Notes under the pieces: generated by a model
What the model saw: the letters and a program-made list of their open reading frames with translations, nothing else
What the model was told of the DNA's origin: nothing
Database searches by the model: none
Translations under genes and position numbers: made by a program
Assembly: GCF_028281305.1 (NCBI RefSeq)
Contig: NZ_JANQKD010000035.1
Coordinates: forward strand, 1-64,000
DNA length: 64,000 nt
Direction of reading: 5' to 3'
From: Pelagibius sp.
GTDB lineage: Bacteria > Pseudomonadota > Alphaproteobacteria > Kiloniellales > Kiloniellaceae
In this document: positions 1 through 8,834 of the stretch, one piece after another
Position numbering within the stretch: the first letter of the stretch is position 1
Layout of the letters: each line of letters opens with the position of its first letter

Positions 1-541
1 GGTCGGCACCGACCTGGGCGCCGGCAAGTCGGCGATGATCTTCGATGCCGACATCCTCGGCTACTTCATGAACGGCGGCGACAACGCCATGGCCGGCAAG
101 CTGGCCTATGCGCCTTTCGCCGCCAACCCCGCCGCCTCGGCGCCGACGCCCAACATCTGGATCTGGTCGCTCTCCATGTCGAACTTCTCCAGCAACAAGG
201 ACGCGGCCTGGTACTTCATGCAGTGGGCCTCGGGACCGGAGCACGGGCTCTTCGGCGCGACGCAGATGGACTTCGTCAATCCCGTACGCGAGTCGGTCTG
301 GGCCGACAGCGGCTTCCGCGAAAGGCTGGACAAGAGCTATCCGGGCTACGTCGCCATGCACGATGTCTCCGCGCCCGGCGCCAGCATCAAGTTCACGGCA
401 CAGCCGCTGTTCTTCGACCTGACCACCGAGTGGGCCTCCAGCCTGCAGAAGATGGTGGCCAAGGAGCTGCCCGTGGACGAGGGCCTCGACCAGTTGGCCG
501 AGAGCGTCAACCGTCAGCTCAAGGACGCCGGTCTCGGCTGA
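1..541 (+). CDS. ABC transporter sugar/polyol-binding protein, C-terminal part (5' end outside window)
   Basis: This is the C-terminal part (about 179 residues) of an extracellular solute-binding protein; the frame is open from base 2 to the TGA at 539-541. The visible part has the typical C-lobe of family 1 binding proteins: a stretch resembling WIWSLSMSNFSSNKDAAWYF, where the substrate-bound domain packs, and a helical end with LPVDEGLDQLAESVNRQL. It would bind the substrate in the periplasm and deliver it to the two permeases encoded next. It is the first visible gene of the polyol operon, 119 bases ahead of the first permease, with a stem-loop in the gap. The large GlpV-type binding proteins of rhizobial glycerol importers are a reasonable comparison given the paired ATPases downstream, but the signal peptide and N-lobe are not visible. 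Confidence 0.85.
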   Translation, partial: VGTDLGAGKSAMIFDADILGYFMNGGDNAMAGKLAYAPFAANPAASAPTPNIWIWSLSMSNFSSNKDAAWYFMQWASGPEHGLFGATQMDFVNPVRESVWADSGFRERLDKSYPGYVAMHDVSAPGASIKFTAQPLFFDLTTEWASSLQKMVAKELPVDEGLDQLAESVNRQLKDAGLG

Positions 542-554
542 CCCCCTGTTGTCG

Positions 555-578
555 GCGGCCCGCTTCCCGGCGGGCCGC
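555..578. terminator. Stem-loop between binding-protein and permease genes
   Basis: GCGGCCCGC (555-563) and GCGGGCCGC (570-578) form a perfect 9-bp stem with a 6-base loop. It starts 14 bases after the binding-protein stop and is followed only by a short CCTTT, so it looks like a partial terminator or RNA 3'-end stabiliser rather than a full terminator. The same arrangement recurs after five other binding-protein genes in this window. Confidence 0.55.
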
Positions 579-660
579 TGCCTTTCGGACGTCTTGTCCC
601 CGGACCGATGGGCCTGCAGGATCGGGGGCGGGTTGAGGAAAGCCCGGGAGAGGAAACCCT

Positions 661-1584
661 ATGGCAGCGGCGAGCGACATCTCGATACCCCGGCGCCGGT
701 TTGCGGTGTCGCGCCGCCTGTTGCCCTATCTCCTGAGCCTGCCGGCCCTTCTCGTCTGCATTGCCATCCTCATCCCCTTCTTCACGGCGGTCTATTACTC
801 GCTGCAGCGCTTCCGCCTGTCCCAGCCCTGGAACCGGGGCATGAACTGGGGCGAGAACTACCTGAACTTCCTGACCGATCCCGACTTCTGGAACACACTT
901 CAGGTCTCGCTCACCTACGCCTTCCTGACCGTCGGGCTGGAGCTGCTGCTCGGCCTCGGCATCGCGCTCTTGCTGAAGAAGCGCACGCGCCTCAACAACT
1001 TCATTTCCATCATGCTGTTGATGCCGCTGATGACGGCGCCGGCGCTGGCCGCGCTGATGTGGAAGTTGATGACCAACCCGAACTTCGGCATCCTCAGCTA
1101 CTTCGCCGCCCAGCTCGGCTTTCCCGATTTCCGCTGGGGCTCCTCGCCCGACACGGCGCTCTTCACCGTGGTGCTGGTGGACATCTGGGTTTATACGCCC
1201 TTCATCATGATCCTGCTGCTGGCGGGCCTGCGCTCGCTGCCGACCCAGCCATTCGAGGCGGCGGCGCTCGATGGCGTGCCGCGCTTCCAGCAGTTCTGGC
1301 GCATCACCCTGCCGATGCTGATGCCCTACATCCTCACGGCCTCGCTGTTCCGGCTCCTGGATTCGATCCAGCAGTTCGACATCATCTACGCCATGACCCA
1401 AGGCGGGCCCGGGGACACCCTGATGGTCTTCCAGGTGGAGGCCTATCTGAACTTCTTCCAGTCGACCAATGTCGGCCGCTCGGCGGCGCTTTTGATGATC
1501 CTCTGGGTGATCACCTATTTCCTCTCCAACATTTTCATCAAGAACTGGCTGCGCCTGCGCGAGCGCGCCAGAGGGGAGGTCTGA
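661..1584 (+). CDS. ABC transporter permease, MalF/UgpA type
   Basis: 307-residue inner-membrane subunit of a carbohydrate ABC importer. There is a first transmembrane helix at about residues 20-42 (LLPYLLSLPALLVCIAILIP) and about six in all. The EAA loop that docks onto the ATPase is seen as FEAAALDGVPRFQQFWRITLP near residues 199-219. The length is normal for MalF/UgpA relatives that lack the large periplasmic loop of E. coli MalF. The ATG at 661 is preceded by a purine-rich GGGAGAGGAA ribosome site. It lies between the binding protein and a MalG-type permease that starts 3 bases after its stop, so the two permeases should form the membrane heterodimer of the polyol importer. Confidence 0.93.
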   Translation: MAAASDISIPRRRFAVSRRLLPYLLSLPALLVCIAILIPFFTAVYYSLQRFRLSQPWNRGMNWGENYLNFLTDPDFWNTLQVSLTYAFLTVGLELLLGLGIALLLKKRTRLNNFISIMLLMPLMTAPALAALMWKLMTNPNFGILSYFAAQLGFPDFRWGSSPDTALFTVVLVDIWVYTPFIMILLLAGLRSLPTQPFEAAALDGVPRFQQFWRITLPMLMPYILTASLFRLLDSIQQFDIIYAMTQGGPGDTLMVFQVEAYLNFFQSTNVGRSAALLMILWVITYFLSNIFIKNWLRLRERARGEV

Positions 1585-1587
1585 GCC

Positions 1588-2445
1588 ATGGATCACATGT
1601 CGCCGATCGAAAGATGGTTGCGGGGGATCGCGCTGACGGTCGTGGTGCTGTTCTTCATGTTCCCGATCTTCTGGATCGTTCTCATGAGCCTGCAGACCAA
1701 CGAGACCATCCTGCGCAGCCCGCCCTCCATGGTCTTCGAGCCGACCTTCGGCAACTACGTCGCCATTATCGCCGGCCGGCTGGACTCCAACGTCGCCTCC
1801 ATGGGCATCGCCTTCATGGACAACCTCTGGAACTCGATCCTGCTGTCCGTCGGCTCGGTCGCCGTGGCCCTGTTGCTGGGCGTACCGGCGGCCTACGCCT
1901 TCGCGCGTCACAAGTTTCGCGGGTCGGAAGAGGTCGCCTTCACCTTGCTCTCCTTCCGCTTCGCGCCGCCGCTCCTCGTTCTGCTGCCGCTGTCGCTCTA
2001 TTTCCAGCAGATCGGTTTGGCCAACACCTATCTCGGACTGATCTGGGTCTATCAGCTGATCTGCCTGCCGCTCATCCTCTGGATCGTGCGCGGCTACTTC
2101 GAGGACATCAGCCCGGACCTGGAACACGCCTACCGCATCGCCGGCCACTCCTGGCTCTCGACTTTCCGGCGTATCGCCCTGCCGCTGGCCGGGCCGGGCA
2201 TCGCCGCCGCCGGGCTGCTCGCCTTCATCTTCGCCTGGAACAATTTCATCTTCGCCCTGGTGCTGGCCTCCGCCGACAAACAGCCGGTGACCGTCGGCGC
2301 CCTTGCCTTCGTGACCGCCTCCGGCATCCAGTACGGCCAGATTGCCGCGGCCATCGTATTGTCGATCGCACCGACCCTGGCGCTGGCGCTCTATGCCCAG
2401 CGCTACCTGGTCGAGGGTCTCTCCCTCGGCGCGGTGAAGGGATAG
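1588..2445 (+). CDS. ABC transporter permease, MalG/UgpE type
   Basis: 285-residue inner-membrane subunit, the second half of the permease pair. An N-terminal transmembrane helix (residues about 14-32) is followed by a periplasmic stretch and a five-helix core. The EAA loop is LEHAYRIAGHSWLSTFRRIALP, residues about 179-200, and the protein ends with the typical LSLGAVKG tail of MalG-like proteins. One odd point is that the first EAA positions read EHAYRIAG instead of EAARIDG. It starts 3 bases after the first permease stop and is followed 4 bases later by the first ATPase gene, so it is one transcription unit. Confidence 0.93.
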   Translation: MDHMSPIERWLRGIALTVVVLFFMFPIFWIVLMSLQTNETILRSPPSMVFEPTFGNYVAIIAGRLDSNVASMGIAFMDNLWNSILLSVGSVAVALLLGVPAAYAFARHKFRGSEEVAFTLLSFRFAPPLLVLLPLSLYFQQIGLANTYLGLIWVYQLICLPLILWIVRGYFEDISPDLEHAYRIAGHSWLSTFRRIALPLAGPGIAAAGLLAFIFAWNNFIFALVLASADKQPVTVGALAFVTASGIQYGQIAAAIVLSIAPTLALALYAQRYLVEGLSLGAVKG

Positions 2446-2449
2446 CGCC

Positions 2450-3562
2450 ATGCCGGAACTGCGCATCGAAGATCTGACCAAGCGCTTCAAGGGCGAGGCG
2501 GTGCTCGACGGAGTCTCTCTGACCGTCGAGGATGGGGAGACCCTCACGCTCTTCGGTCCCTCCGGCGCCGGCAAGACGGTTTTGCTGCGCTGCATCGCCG
2601 GGGCCGTCGATCCCGAAGACGGCCGCATTCTGATCGGCGGCGAAGACATGCAGGACGTTGCGCCGGAGCACCGCGGCATCGGCATGGCCTTCCAGAACTT
2701 CGCGCTCTTCCCGCATATGACTGCCTTCGACAACATCGCCAGCCCGCTGACGGCCCAGCGCCGCTCGCGCGATGCAGTGCGCGAGGGTGTGGAGCGGGTG
2801 GCGAAACTCCTGAAGATCGACCACGTGCTGAGCCACGCGCCGCGCGCGCTTTCCAACGGGCAGAAGCAGCGCACGGCACTGGCCCGGGCGCTGGCCGCCT
2901 CCCCCGGGCTGCTGTTGCTCGACGACCCTCTGCGCAACGTCGATGCCAAGCTGCGCTTCGAAATGCGCCTGGAGCTGCCGCGGCTGCTGGCGGACCAGGG
3001 CGCCACGGTGATCTACGTCACCCAGGACTACAAGGAAGCCATGGCACTGGGCGACCGTATCGCCGTGCTCTCGGACGGCAAGATCGCCCAGGTCGGCACG
3101 CCTGAAGAGATCTACCGCCGCCCCGCCTCCATCGAGATCGCCCGTCTCTTCGGCGACCCGACCATCAACCTGCTGGACGTGGTGCCGGAAAAGGACGGTG
3201 CCGGCGTCTTCGCCCGCCTGTCCAACCAGCGTGTACCCCTGCACGGCGGCCTGGAGGCCGCGGTCGGGCGCGATTGTGTTTTGGGCCTGAGGCCGGAGGC
3301 GCTGCGCTTCTCCGCAAACGAGGACGGCATCCCGGTGATGATCGAGGCGGAAACGCCCTTCAACGAGAAGACCGTGACCCTTGTCGTCACCGCGCGCGGC
3401 CGCGAAATCCTGATCTCCCGTCCTGCCGGCACGCCGGCCCCCGCCAGCGGCGCCGCGCAGATCGCGGCGGACGCCACGGACGCGCTGCTCTTCGACCGCG
3501 CCACCCAGGCCCGCATCGTCCCCGACCGCGACGGCGGCAGCACCAGCGAGGCCGCGGCATGA
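2450..3562 (+). CDS. ABC transporter ATPase with degenerate catalytic residues (GlpS/UgpC-like)
   Basis: 370-residue ATPase of the MalK/UgpC class with a C-terminal TOBE-type regulatory domain after about residue 240. Walker A is intact (GPSGAGKT, 36-43) and the Q-loop Gln is present (AFQNFALFP). Three motifs are off consensus: the signature reads LSNGQ (134-138) instead of LSGGQ, the Walker B catalytic Glu is Asp (LLLLDDP, Asp159), and the switch His is Gln (YVTQDYKEA, Gln192). It therefore probably hydrolyses ATP poorly and pairs with the second ATPase encoded next, whose Walker B Glu and His are normal. The stop overlaps the next start (ATGA). Rhizobial glycerol importers also use two ATPases (GlpS and GlpT), which supports a polyol substrate. 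Confidence 0.93.
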   Translation: MPELRIEDLTKRFKGEAVLDGVSLTVEDGETLTLFGPSGAGKTVLLRCIAGAVDPEDGRILIGGEDMQDVAPEHRGIGMAFQNFALFPHMTAFDNIASPLTAQRRSRDAVREGVERVAKLLKIDHVLSHAPRALSNGQKQRTALARALAASPGLLLLDDPLRNVDAKLRFEMRLELPRLLADQGATVIYVTQDYKEAMALGDRIAVLSDGKIAQVGTPEEIYRRPASIEIARLFGDPTINLLDVVPEKDGAGVFARLSNQRVPLHGGLEAAVGRDCVLGLRPEALRFSANEDGIPVMIEAETPFNEKTVTLVVTARGREILISRPAGTPAPASGAAQIAADATDALLFDRATQARIVPDRDGGSTSEAAA

Positions 3563-4686
3563 GCGAAGCCAAGCTGCAACTGGAGGCGGTCGACAAGATC
3601 TACAACGCCGGCGGCGCGCGGCAGGTCCATGCCGTGCGCAGCCTGGACATGACGGTTGCGCCCGGCGAGATCGTCGCCCTGCTGGGCTCCTCCGGCTGCG
3701 GCAAGACCTCCACCCTGCGCATGATCGCCGGCTTCGAAGAGGCGACCAGGGGCAGCATCCGCCTGGACGGCCGTGAGATTCACCGCCTGGCGCCGGCCAA
3801 ACGCAACGTCGCCATGGCCTTCGAAGGCTACTCCCTCTATCCGCCGCTGACGGTGCGGGAAAACATCGCCTTCGCGCTGAAGTCGTCTTCGCTGAGCAAG
3901 ACCGCAGTGGCAGAGCGCGTTGGCGAGATGGCGCATATGCTGGAGATCGAGGACGTTCTCGACCGCTACCCCAGCTCGATTTCCGGCGGGCAGCAGCAAC
4001 GGGCCAGCCTGGGGCGCGCCCTTATCCGCGATGCCGGGCTCTATCTGCTGGACGAACCCATGGGCCAGTTGGAGCCGCAGCTTCGCGCCCTGCTGCGCGG
4101 ACGCATCAAGTTCTACATCAAGGAGCGCGGCCTGACTGCGATCCTGGTGACCCACGACCAGACCGAGGCCAACGCCCTGGCCGACCGGATTGCCGTCATG
4201 GAAGACGGCGTCCTACAGCAGTTCGACAGCCCGGCCCACCTCAAGGACCGGCCGGCCAATCTTTTCACCGGAACCTTTATCGGCGAGCCGCCGATGAACG
4301 TCTTCGAAGCCGAAGTGCGGGCCGACAGCGGACGCCTGCGCTTCGGCCTTTCCGGCGGCGTCGTCCTGGACTATGCGGAAGAGGAGTTCTCCGAAGCGCT
4401 GCGCCGGACGCTGGCGCAGAAGCTGCGCGTTACTCTCGGCGTGCGGCCTCATGCAGTCCGCCTCGCGGCCGAAGGGGCGCCCGCGGAAGTGACCGCGAAC
4501 CAGTGGCTCGGCGATCAGACCCACATCGCTGCGCGTTTTGCCGGCGGCTCCATCGTGACGGTCGAACACCATCATGCTCCCTATGCGAAGGGCGAAACCA
4601 TCGGCGTCGTCCTGGGCTCGGCGGATCTGCACGTCTTCGACAGCCAGACCGGCGCGGCGATCAGCCACGGAGGGGCCCTGGCGTGA
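3559..4686 (+). CDS. ABC transporter ATPase, catalytically intact partner (GlpT/UgpC-like)
   Basis: 375-residue MalK/UgpC-type ATPase. Walker A is GSSGCGKT (43-50), the signature ISGGQ (141-145), Walker B with catalytic Glu LYLLDEP (Glu166), and the switch His is present in LVTHDQTEA (His199). The Q-loop is unusual: AFEGYSLYP has Glu89 where nearly all relatives have Gln. A regulatory beta domain follows after about residue 245 (IGEPPMNVFEAEV). In a dimer with the preceding ATPase, only the site built from this protein's Walker motifs has canonical Glu and His. It starts inside the previous stop (ATGA), and its own stop overlaps the GTG of the kinase gene. Confidence 0.93.
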   Translation: MSEAKLQLEAVDKIYNAGGARQVHAVRSLDMTVAPGEIVALLGSSGCGKTSTLRMIAGFEEATRGSIRLDGREIHRLAPAKRNVAMAFEGYSLYPPLTVRENIAFALKSSSLSKTAVAERVGEMAHMLEIEDVLDRYPSSISGGQQQRASLGRALIRDAGLYLLDEPMGQLEPQLRALLRGRIKFYIKERGLTAILVTHDQTEANALADRIAVMEDGVLQQFDSPAHLKDRPANLFTGTFIGEPPMNVFEAEVRADSGRLRFGLSGGVVLDYAEEEFSEALRRTLAQKLRVTLGVRPHAVRLAAEGAPAEVTANQWLGDQTHIAARFAGGSIVTVEHHHAPYAKGETIGVVLGSADLHVFDSQTGAAISHGGALA

Positions 4687-6242
4687 CGCGGGATCTGCTG
4701 ATCGGCGTCGATGCCGGCACCTCGGTCATCAAGGCCGTGGCCTTCGATCTCAGCGGCAGCCAGGTCGCCATGACGAGCCGGCGCAACCACTACCTCACCC
4801 TGCCCAATGGCGGCGTCGAACAGGACATGCGCCGCACCTGGCAGGACACGGTCGACGTGCTCAAGGACCTGGGCGAACAGGTGACGGGGCTTGGCGAGCG
4901 CGCGCGTGCGCTTTCGGTGACCGGCCAGGGCGACGGCTGCTGGCTGATCGATGCGGAGGGAACACCGATCCACGACGGCTGGCTCTGGCTGGACGCCCGG
5001 GCGGCGGCGGAAGCGCGGGAAATTGCCGAGTCCGAGGGAATCGACGTGATCTACCGGACCACCGGTTCCGGCGTGAACGTCTGCCAGATGCGCACGCATC
5101 TCACCTGGATCAAGCGGCACCAGCCGGAGCTGCTTGAGCGCGCAGAGACAGCCATGCACTGCAAGGACTGGCTCTACTTCAACCTCACCGGCCAGCGTGC
5201 CTCGGATCCGACCGAAGCGGTCTTCACCTTCGGCGACTACCGAACCCGCGCTTACGCCGAGGAGGTCCTGGAGGCCCTGGGACTCGCTGATCTGCGCCGC
5301 CTGCTGCCGCCGATCGTCGATGGTGCCGCCGAAGCCCATGGCCTGACTGTGGCCGCCGCCGCGGCAACCGGTCTGCCCGCCGGACTGCCGGTTTCGCTGG
5401 GCTACGTCGACATCATGTGCTGCGCCATGGGCGCCGGGCTGCACGACGCCGCCGTCCGTCCTGGCCTGACCGTGCTCGGCTCCACCGGCATGCACATGCG
5501 CTTCGTGCCGGATGTGGACTCCGTGGTGCTGAACGCGGAGCGCAGCGGCTACACAATGGCCTTCCCCGGCCCGGCCTATGCCCAGATGCAGACCAACATG
5601 GCCGCGACCCTGAACATCGACTGGGTGCTGGGGCTCGCCCGCGAGATGCTGGCAAGCGAGGGTGTCGAGCGCGAGTTGCACGACCTGCTCGCCAGCCTGG
5701 ACGACCGCGTCATGGCGGCGCGGCCGGGCGCAGCCCTCTTCCATCCCTACATCTCCCTCGCCGGCGAGCGCGGGCCCTTCGCCGAGCCCAGTGCAAGGGC
5801 GAGCTTCACCGGGCTCGATCAGACCACGGGATGGTTCGACATCGTCCGCGCAGTCTGCGAAGGCCTCGCCCTGGCGGCGCGGGACTGCTATGCCGCCATG
5901 GGCCCGACGCCGGGCGAGATCCGCCTGACCGGGGGTGCGGCCCGCTCCGCCGCCCTCAAAACCATTCTCGCCGCCGCCCTGGGCACACCGGTGCGCAGCG
6001 TCGCCCAGGAGGAAGCGGGCGCCGCGGGCGCGGTGATGATGGCCGCCGTCCAGCAGGGGCTCTATCCCGACATGGCGGCCTGCGCCGATGCCTGGGTCAC
6101 CCCCCTGCTGCAGCCGCCCGAAGCGCCCGACACCGGCCTTGGCGCCGTTTACGATGCGCTCTTCGGCGTCTACCTCGACACCCGCCGCGCCCTGGTTCCG
6201 GCCTGGCACGCCATGGTCGCCGCACGGGGTGCCGTCTCATGA
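4683..6242 (+). CDS. FGGY-family polyol kinase, erythritol kinase (EryA)-like
   Basis: 519-residue cytoplasmic sugar/polyol kinase. The N-terminal ATPase fold begins IGVDAGTSVIKAVAFDLSG, and the C-terminal domain carries the FGGY-type ATP-binding stretch RLTGGAARSAALKTILA. Length and several blocks (HCKDWLYFNLTG, HPYISLAGERGPF, RDCYAAMGPTPGE) match my memory of Brucella EryA, which phosphorylates erythritol at the expense of ATP. The chosen start is the GTG at 4683, which overlaps the ATPase stop (GTGA). An upstream in-frame ATG would lie deep inside the ATPase gene. The importer and the GlpD/EryB-like oxidase two genes later make a linear polyol phosphate the likely product. Exact chain length and stereochemistry cannot be read from the sequence. 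Confidence 0.88.
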   Translation: MTRDLLIGVDAGTSVIKAVAFDLSGSQVAMTSRRNHYLTLPNGGVEQDMRRTWQDTVDVLKDLGEQVTGLGERARALSVTGQGDGCWLIDAEGTPIHDGWLWLDARAAAEAREIAESEGIDVIYRTTGSGVNVCQMRTHLTWIKRHQPELLERAETAMHCKDWLYFNLTGQRASDPTEAVFTFGDYRTRAYAEEVLEALGLADLRRLLPPIVDGAAEAHGLTVAAAAATGLPAGLPVSLGYVDIMCCAMGAGLHDAAVRPGLTVLGSTGMHMRFVPDVDSVVLNAERSGYTMAFPGPAYAQMQTNMAATLNIDWVLGLAREMLASEGVERELHDLLASLDDRVMAARPGAALFHPYISLAGERGPFAEPSARASFTGLDQTTGWFDIVRAVCEGLALAARDCYAAMGPTPGEIRLTGGAARSAALKTILAAALGTPVRSVAQEEAGAAGAVMMAAVQQGLYPDMAACADAWVTPLLQPPEAPDTGLGAVYDALFGVYLDTRRALVPAWHAMVAARGAVS

Positions 6243-7306
6243 GCGGCAACTCCAAGGAAAACGGCGCCAAGACGGAGATCGCCATCATCGGCGACCGCTT
6301 TATGCTTTCGGCGCTGTTCGAGGAAGCGCTGCATGCGGCCTGCGGTGAGTCCGTCATCTGTCGCAGCCTCGACCTGCCCTGGCCCGACGAGCCCATGGAG
6401 CACGGCTATCAGACGCCGGGCATGGATGGACTGAAGGAATACATGGGCGACCCGGCGGATGTGATCGCCCACGTCGGGCCGGCGCCGGTGCTGGTCACCC
6501 ACCTGGCCCCGCTCTCCGCCGCCATGTTGGCCGCCATGCCAGGCCTGAAACTGGTCGCCGTCTCCCGCGGCGGGCCGGTCAACATCGACATGGGCGCGGC
6601 GGCCGAGCACGGCGTTACGGTGGTGAACACGCCCGGCCGCAACGCGTCGGCGGTGGCCGAGTTCACCATTGGGGCAATTCTCGCACAGACGCGCAACATC
6701 ACGTCAGGTCACGACGCGCTGCGGCGCGGCGAGTATCGCGGCGACCTCTACCGCGCCGACGTCACCGGCGAGGAACTGTCGGAACTCACCGTCGGCATCA
6801 TCGGGTACGGCAACGTCGGCAGCCGCGTGGTCCCCCTGCTGCGCGCATTCGGCTGCCGCATCCTGGTGAACGATCCCTATGTGCAGCTTTCGCCGGAAGA
6901 CGCCGCCGCTGGTGTCACCATGGTCGACTTTGACCGGCTGCTGGCCGAGTCCGACGTGGTGAGCCTGCATCCACGGGTGACGGAGGAAACCCGTGGCATG
7001 ATGGATGCCGCCGCTTTCGCCGCCATGAAACCCGGCAGCATCGTCGTCAACACCGCACGCGGCCCGCTGATGGACTATGACGCGCTCTACGACGTGCTCG
7101 TGTCCGGCCATCTGCGCGGGGCCATGCTGGAGACCTTCGCCATCGAGCCGACGCCGCCGGACTGGCCCCTGCTGCAGCTGCCCAACGTCACGCTGACGCC
7201 GCACATCGCCGGTGCCTCGGTGAAAACGGTGCGGATCGCAGCCGCCAAGGCCGCCGAAGAGGTGCGCCGCTGGCTGCGCGGCGAACCGCCTCTCAACCCC
7301 TGTTGA
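6239..7306 (+). CDS. D-isomer-specific 2-hydroxyacid dehydrogenase-like oxidoreductase
   Basis: 355-residue NAD(P)-dependent oxidoreductase of the phosphoglycerate/2-hydroxyacid dehydrogenase family. The nucleotide-binding motif is GYGNVG (about residue 185), and the usual catalytic Arg (NTARGPLMD), Glu (LETFAIEP) and His (TPHIAG) regions are present in the expected order. The start at 6239 overlaps the kinase stop (ATGA), which excludes the longer upstream frame. In this operon it may oxidise or reduce an intermediate formed between the flavoprotein step and the aldolase, but no known erythritol pathway step fits it obviously. Family membership is clear; the substrate is unknown. Confidence 0.85.
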   Translation: MSGNSKENGAKTEIAIIGDRFMLSALFEEALHAACGESVICRSLDLPWPDEPMEHGYQTPGMDGLKEYMGDPADVIAHVGPAPVLVTHLAPLSAAMLAAMPGLKLVAVSRGGPVNIDMGAAAEHGVTVVNTPGRNASAVAEFTIGAILAQTRNITSGHDALRRGEYRGDLYRADVTGEELSELTVGIIGYGNVGSRVVPLLRAFGCRILVNDPYVQLSPEDAAAGVTMVDFDRLLAESDVVSLHPRVTEETRGMMDAAAFAAMKPGSIVVNTARGPLMDYDALYDVLVSGHLRGAMLETFAIEPTPPDWPLLQLPNVTLTPHIAGASVKTVRIAAAKAAEEVRRWLRGEPPLNPC

Positions 7307-7313
7307 CGTCGCG

Positions 7314-8834
7314 ATGCAATCAGCCCTCCGCAACGACCCTATCGACCTTCTCGTCATCGGTGGTGGCGTCAACGGCGTCGGCGTGGCACGCGATGCTGCC
7401 GGGCGCGGTCTCTCCGTCGTGCTCTGCGAGAAGGGCGACCTCGCCGAAGGCACCTCCTCGCGCTCCGGCAAGTACATTCACGGCGGCCTGCGCTATCTGG
7501 AGTACTACGAGTTTCGGCTGGTGCGCGAAGCCCTGATCGAACGGGAAGTGGTGCTGGAGGTGGCCCCTCACCTGACATGGCCGCTGCAGCTCGTCCTGCC
7601 GCACAGCCCGGAGCAGCGCCCGCGCTGGCTGATCCGCCTCGGCCTCTTCCTCTACGATCACCTGGGTGGGCGCAAACGCATCCCAGCCACCCGCGCGCTC
7701 GACCTGCGCAGCGCACCGGAAGGAGCAATGCTGCGCAAGGCCTTCATCAGGGCCTTCGCCTACTGGGATGTCTGGGTCGACGATGCCCGCCTGGTGGTGC
7801 TCAACGCCGTCGACGCCGCGCGGCGCGGCGCCGAGATCCTGCCGCAGACGGAGTGTCTCTCGGCCCGCCGCGAAGGGGCGAATTGGCAGGTGACCTTGAA
7901 GGATGCGGAAACCGGCGCCCTGCGCGACCTCGAGGCCAAGGCCATCGTCAACACCGCGGGACCCTGGGTGGAGAAGGTGCTGGGCAATGTGGCCGGCGTG
8001 AACGCGAAGCGCAGTGTGCGGCTGGTCAAGGGCAGCCACATCATACTCAAGCGCTGGTGGCAGGGCGACCACGGCTACGTGCTGCAGGCCCACGACAAGC
8101 GACTGATCTTCGTCAATCCCTACTTCGACGATCTGGCGCTGGTCGGCACCACCGACATTCCCTTCGACGGCCGTCCGGAGGATGTCGCCATCGACCGCGG
8201 CGAGACCGACTACCTTCTGGCGATCCTGAACCGCTACTTCAAGACTGCGTTGGAACCGTCGGATGTCGTCTCCTCGTTCTCCGGGGTGCGCCCGCTCTAC
8301 GACGACGATACGGCCAAGGGCGCTTCCGCCGTGACCCGCGACTACGAACTGGAGATCGACGGCGGCAACGGGCGGGCCCCCATCCTCTCTGCCTTCGGGG
8401 GCAAGCTCACCACCTACCGCAAGCTCTCGGAGCACAGCTTGGACAAGCTTGCCGCGTGGTTCCCGCAAATGGGGCCGGCCTGGACCGCCACTGCGCCGCT
8501 GCCGGGCGGCGCCATCGACAATGCCGACTTCGATGCCTGGCTGCAGGATTTCCAGGCGGCCCGCCCGTGGCTGCCCGCCGACCTCGCCCGCCACTACGGA
8601 CGCTGCTACGGCAGCGAGGCCGCAGAGATGCTGGGCGAGGCAAAATCCCTCGCCGACCTCGGCCGTCACTTCGGCGCACTGTTCTATGAGCGCGAAGCCA
8701 AGTGGCTGATCAACAGGGAATGGGCGCGCAGCGCCGAGGACATCCTGACCCGCCGCACCAAACACGGCCTCTTCCTCACCGAGGCAGAGCAGAGCGCATT
8801 TCAAGAATGGCTGAGACTGGATGCCGTCGCATGA
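7314..8834 (+). CDS. FAD-dependent polyol-phosphate dehydrogenase, GlpD/EryB family
   Basis: 506-residue flavoprotein. The FAD-binding motif is IGGGVNGVGVARDAAGRG at about residues 13-30, followed by the GlpD hallmark IHGGLRYLEYYEFRLVREAL. Further GlpD blocks are GLFLYDHLGGRKRIP, VNTAGPWV, VKGSHII and GTTDIPFDG. A C-terminal GlpD accessory domain follows after about residue 390. The family oxidises glycerol 3-phosphate to dihydroxyacetone phosphate, passing electrons to quinone at the membrane; EryB does the same with erythritol 4-phosphate. Because an EryA-like kinase precedes it, oxidation of a tetritol phosphate to a ketose phosphate is the best guess, with glycerol 3-phosphate as the alternative. 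It starts 7 bases after the previous stop, and its stop overlaps the aldolase start. Confidence 0.9.
   Translation: MQSALRNDPIDLLVIGGGVNGVGVARDAAGRGLSVVLCEKGDLAEGTSSRSGKYIHGGLRYLEYYEFRLVREALIEREVVLEVAPHLTWPLQLVLPHSPEQRPRWLIRLGLFLYDHLGGRKRIPATRALDLRSAPEGAMLRKAFIRAFAYWDVWVDDARLVVLNAVDAARRGAEILPQTECLSARREGANWQVTLKDAETGALRDLEAKAIVNTAGPWVEKVLGNVAGVNAKRSVRLVKGSHIILKRWWQGDHGYVLQAHDKRLIFVNPYFDDLALVGTTDIPFDGRPEDVAIDRGETDYLLAILNRYFKTALEPSDVVSSFSGVRPLYDDDTAKGASAVTRDYELEIDGGNGRAPILSAFGGKLTTYRKLSEHSLDKLAAWFPQMGPAWTATAPLPGGAIDNADFDAWLQDFQAARPWLPADLARHYGRCYGSEAAEMLGEAKSLADLGRHFGALFYEREAKWLINREWARSAEDILTRRTKHGLFLTEAEQSAFQEWLRLDAVA

Noticed and set aside
514-3006. 830-codon minus-strand frame opposite the polyol importer
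   Set aside because: Shadow of the plus-strand permease and ATPase genes in GC-rich DNA; the translation is Arg/Gly/Glu-rich without any domain.
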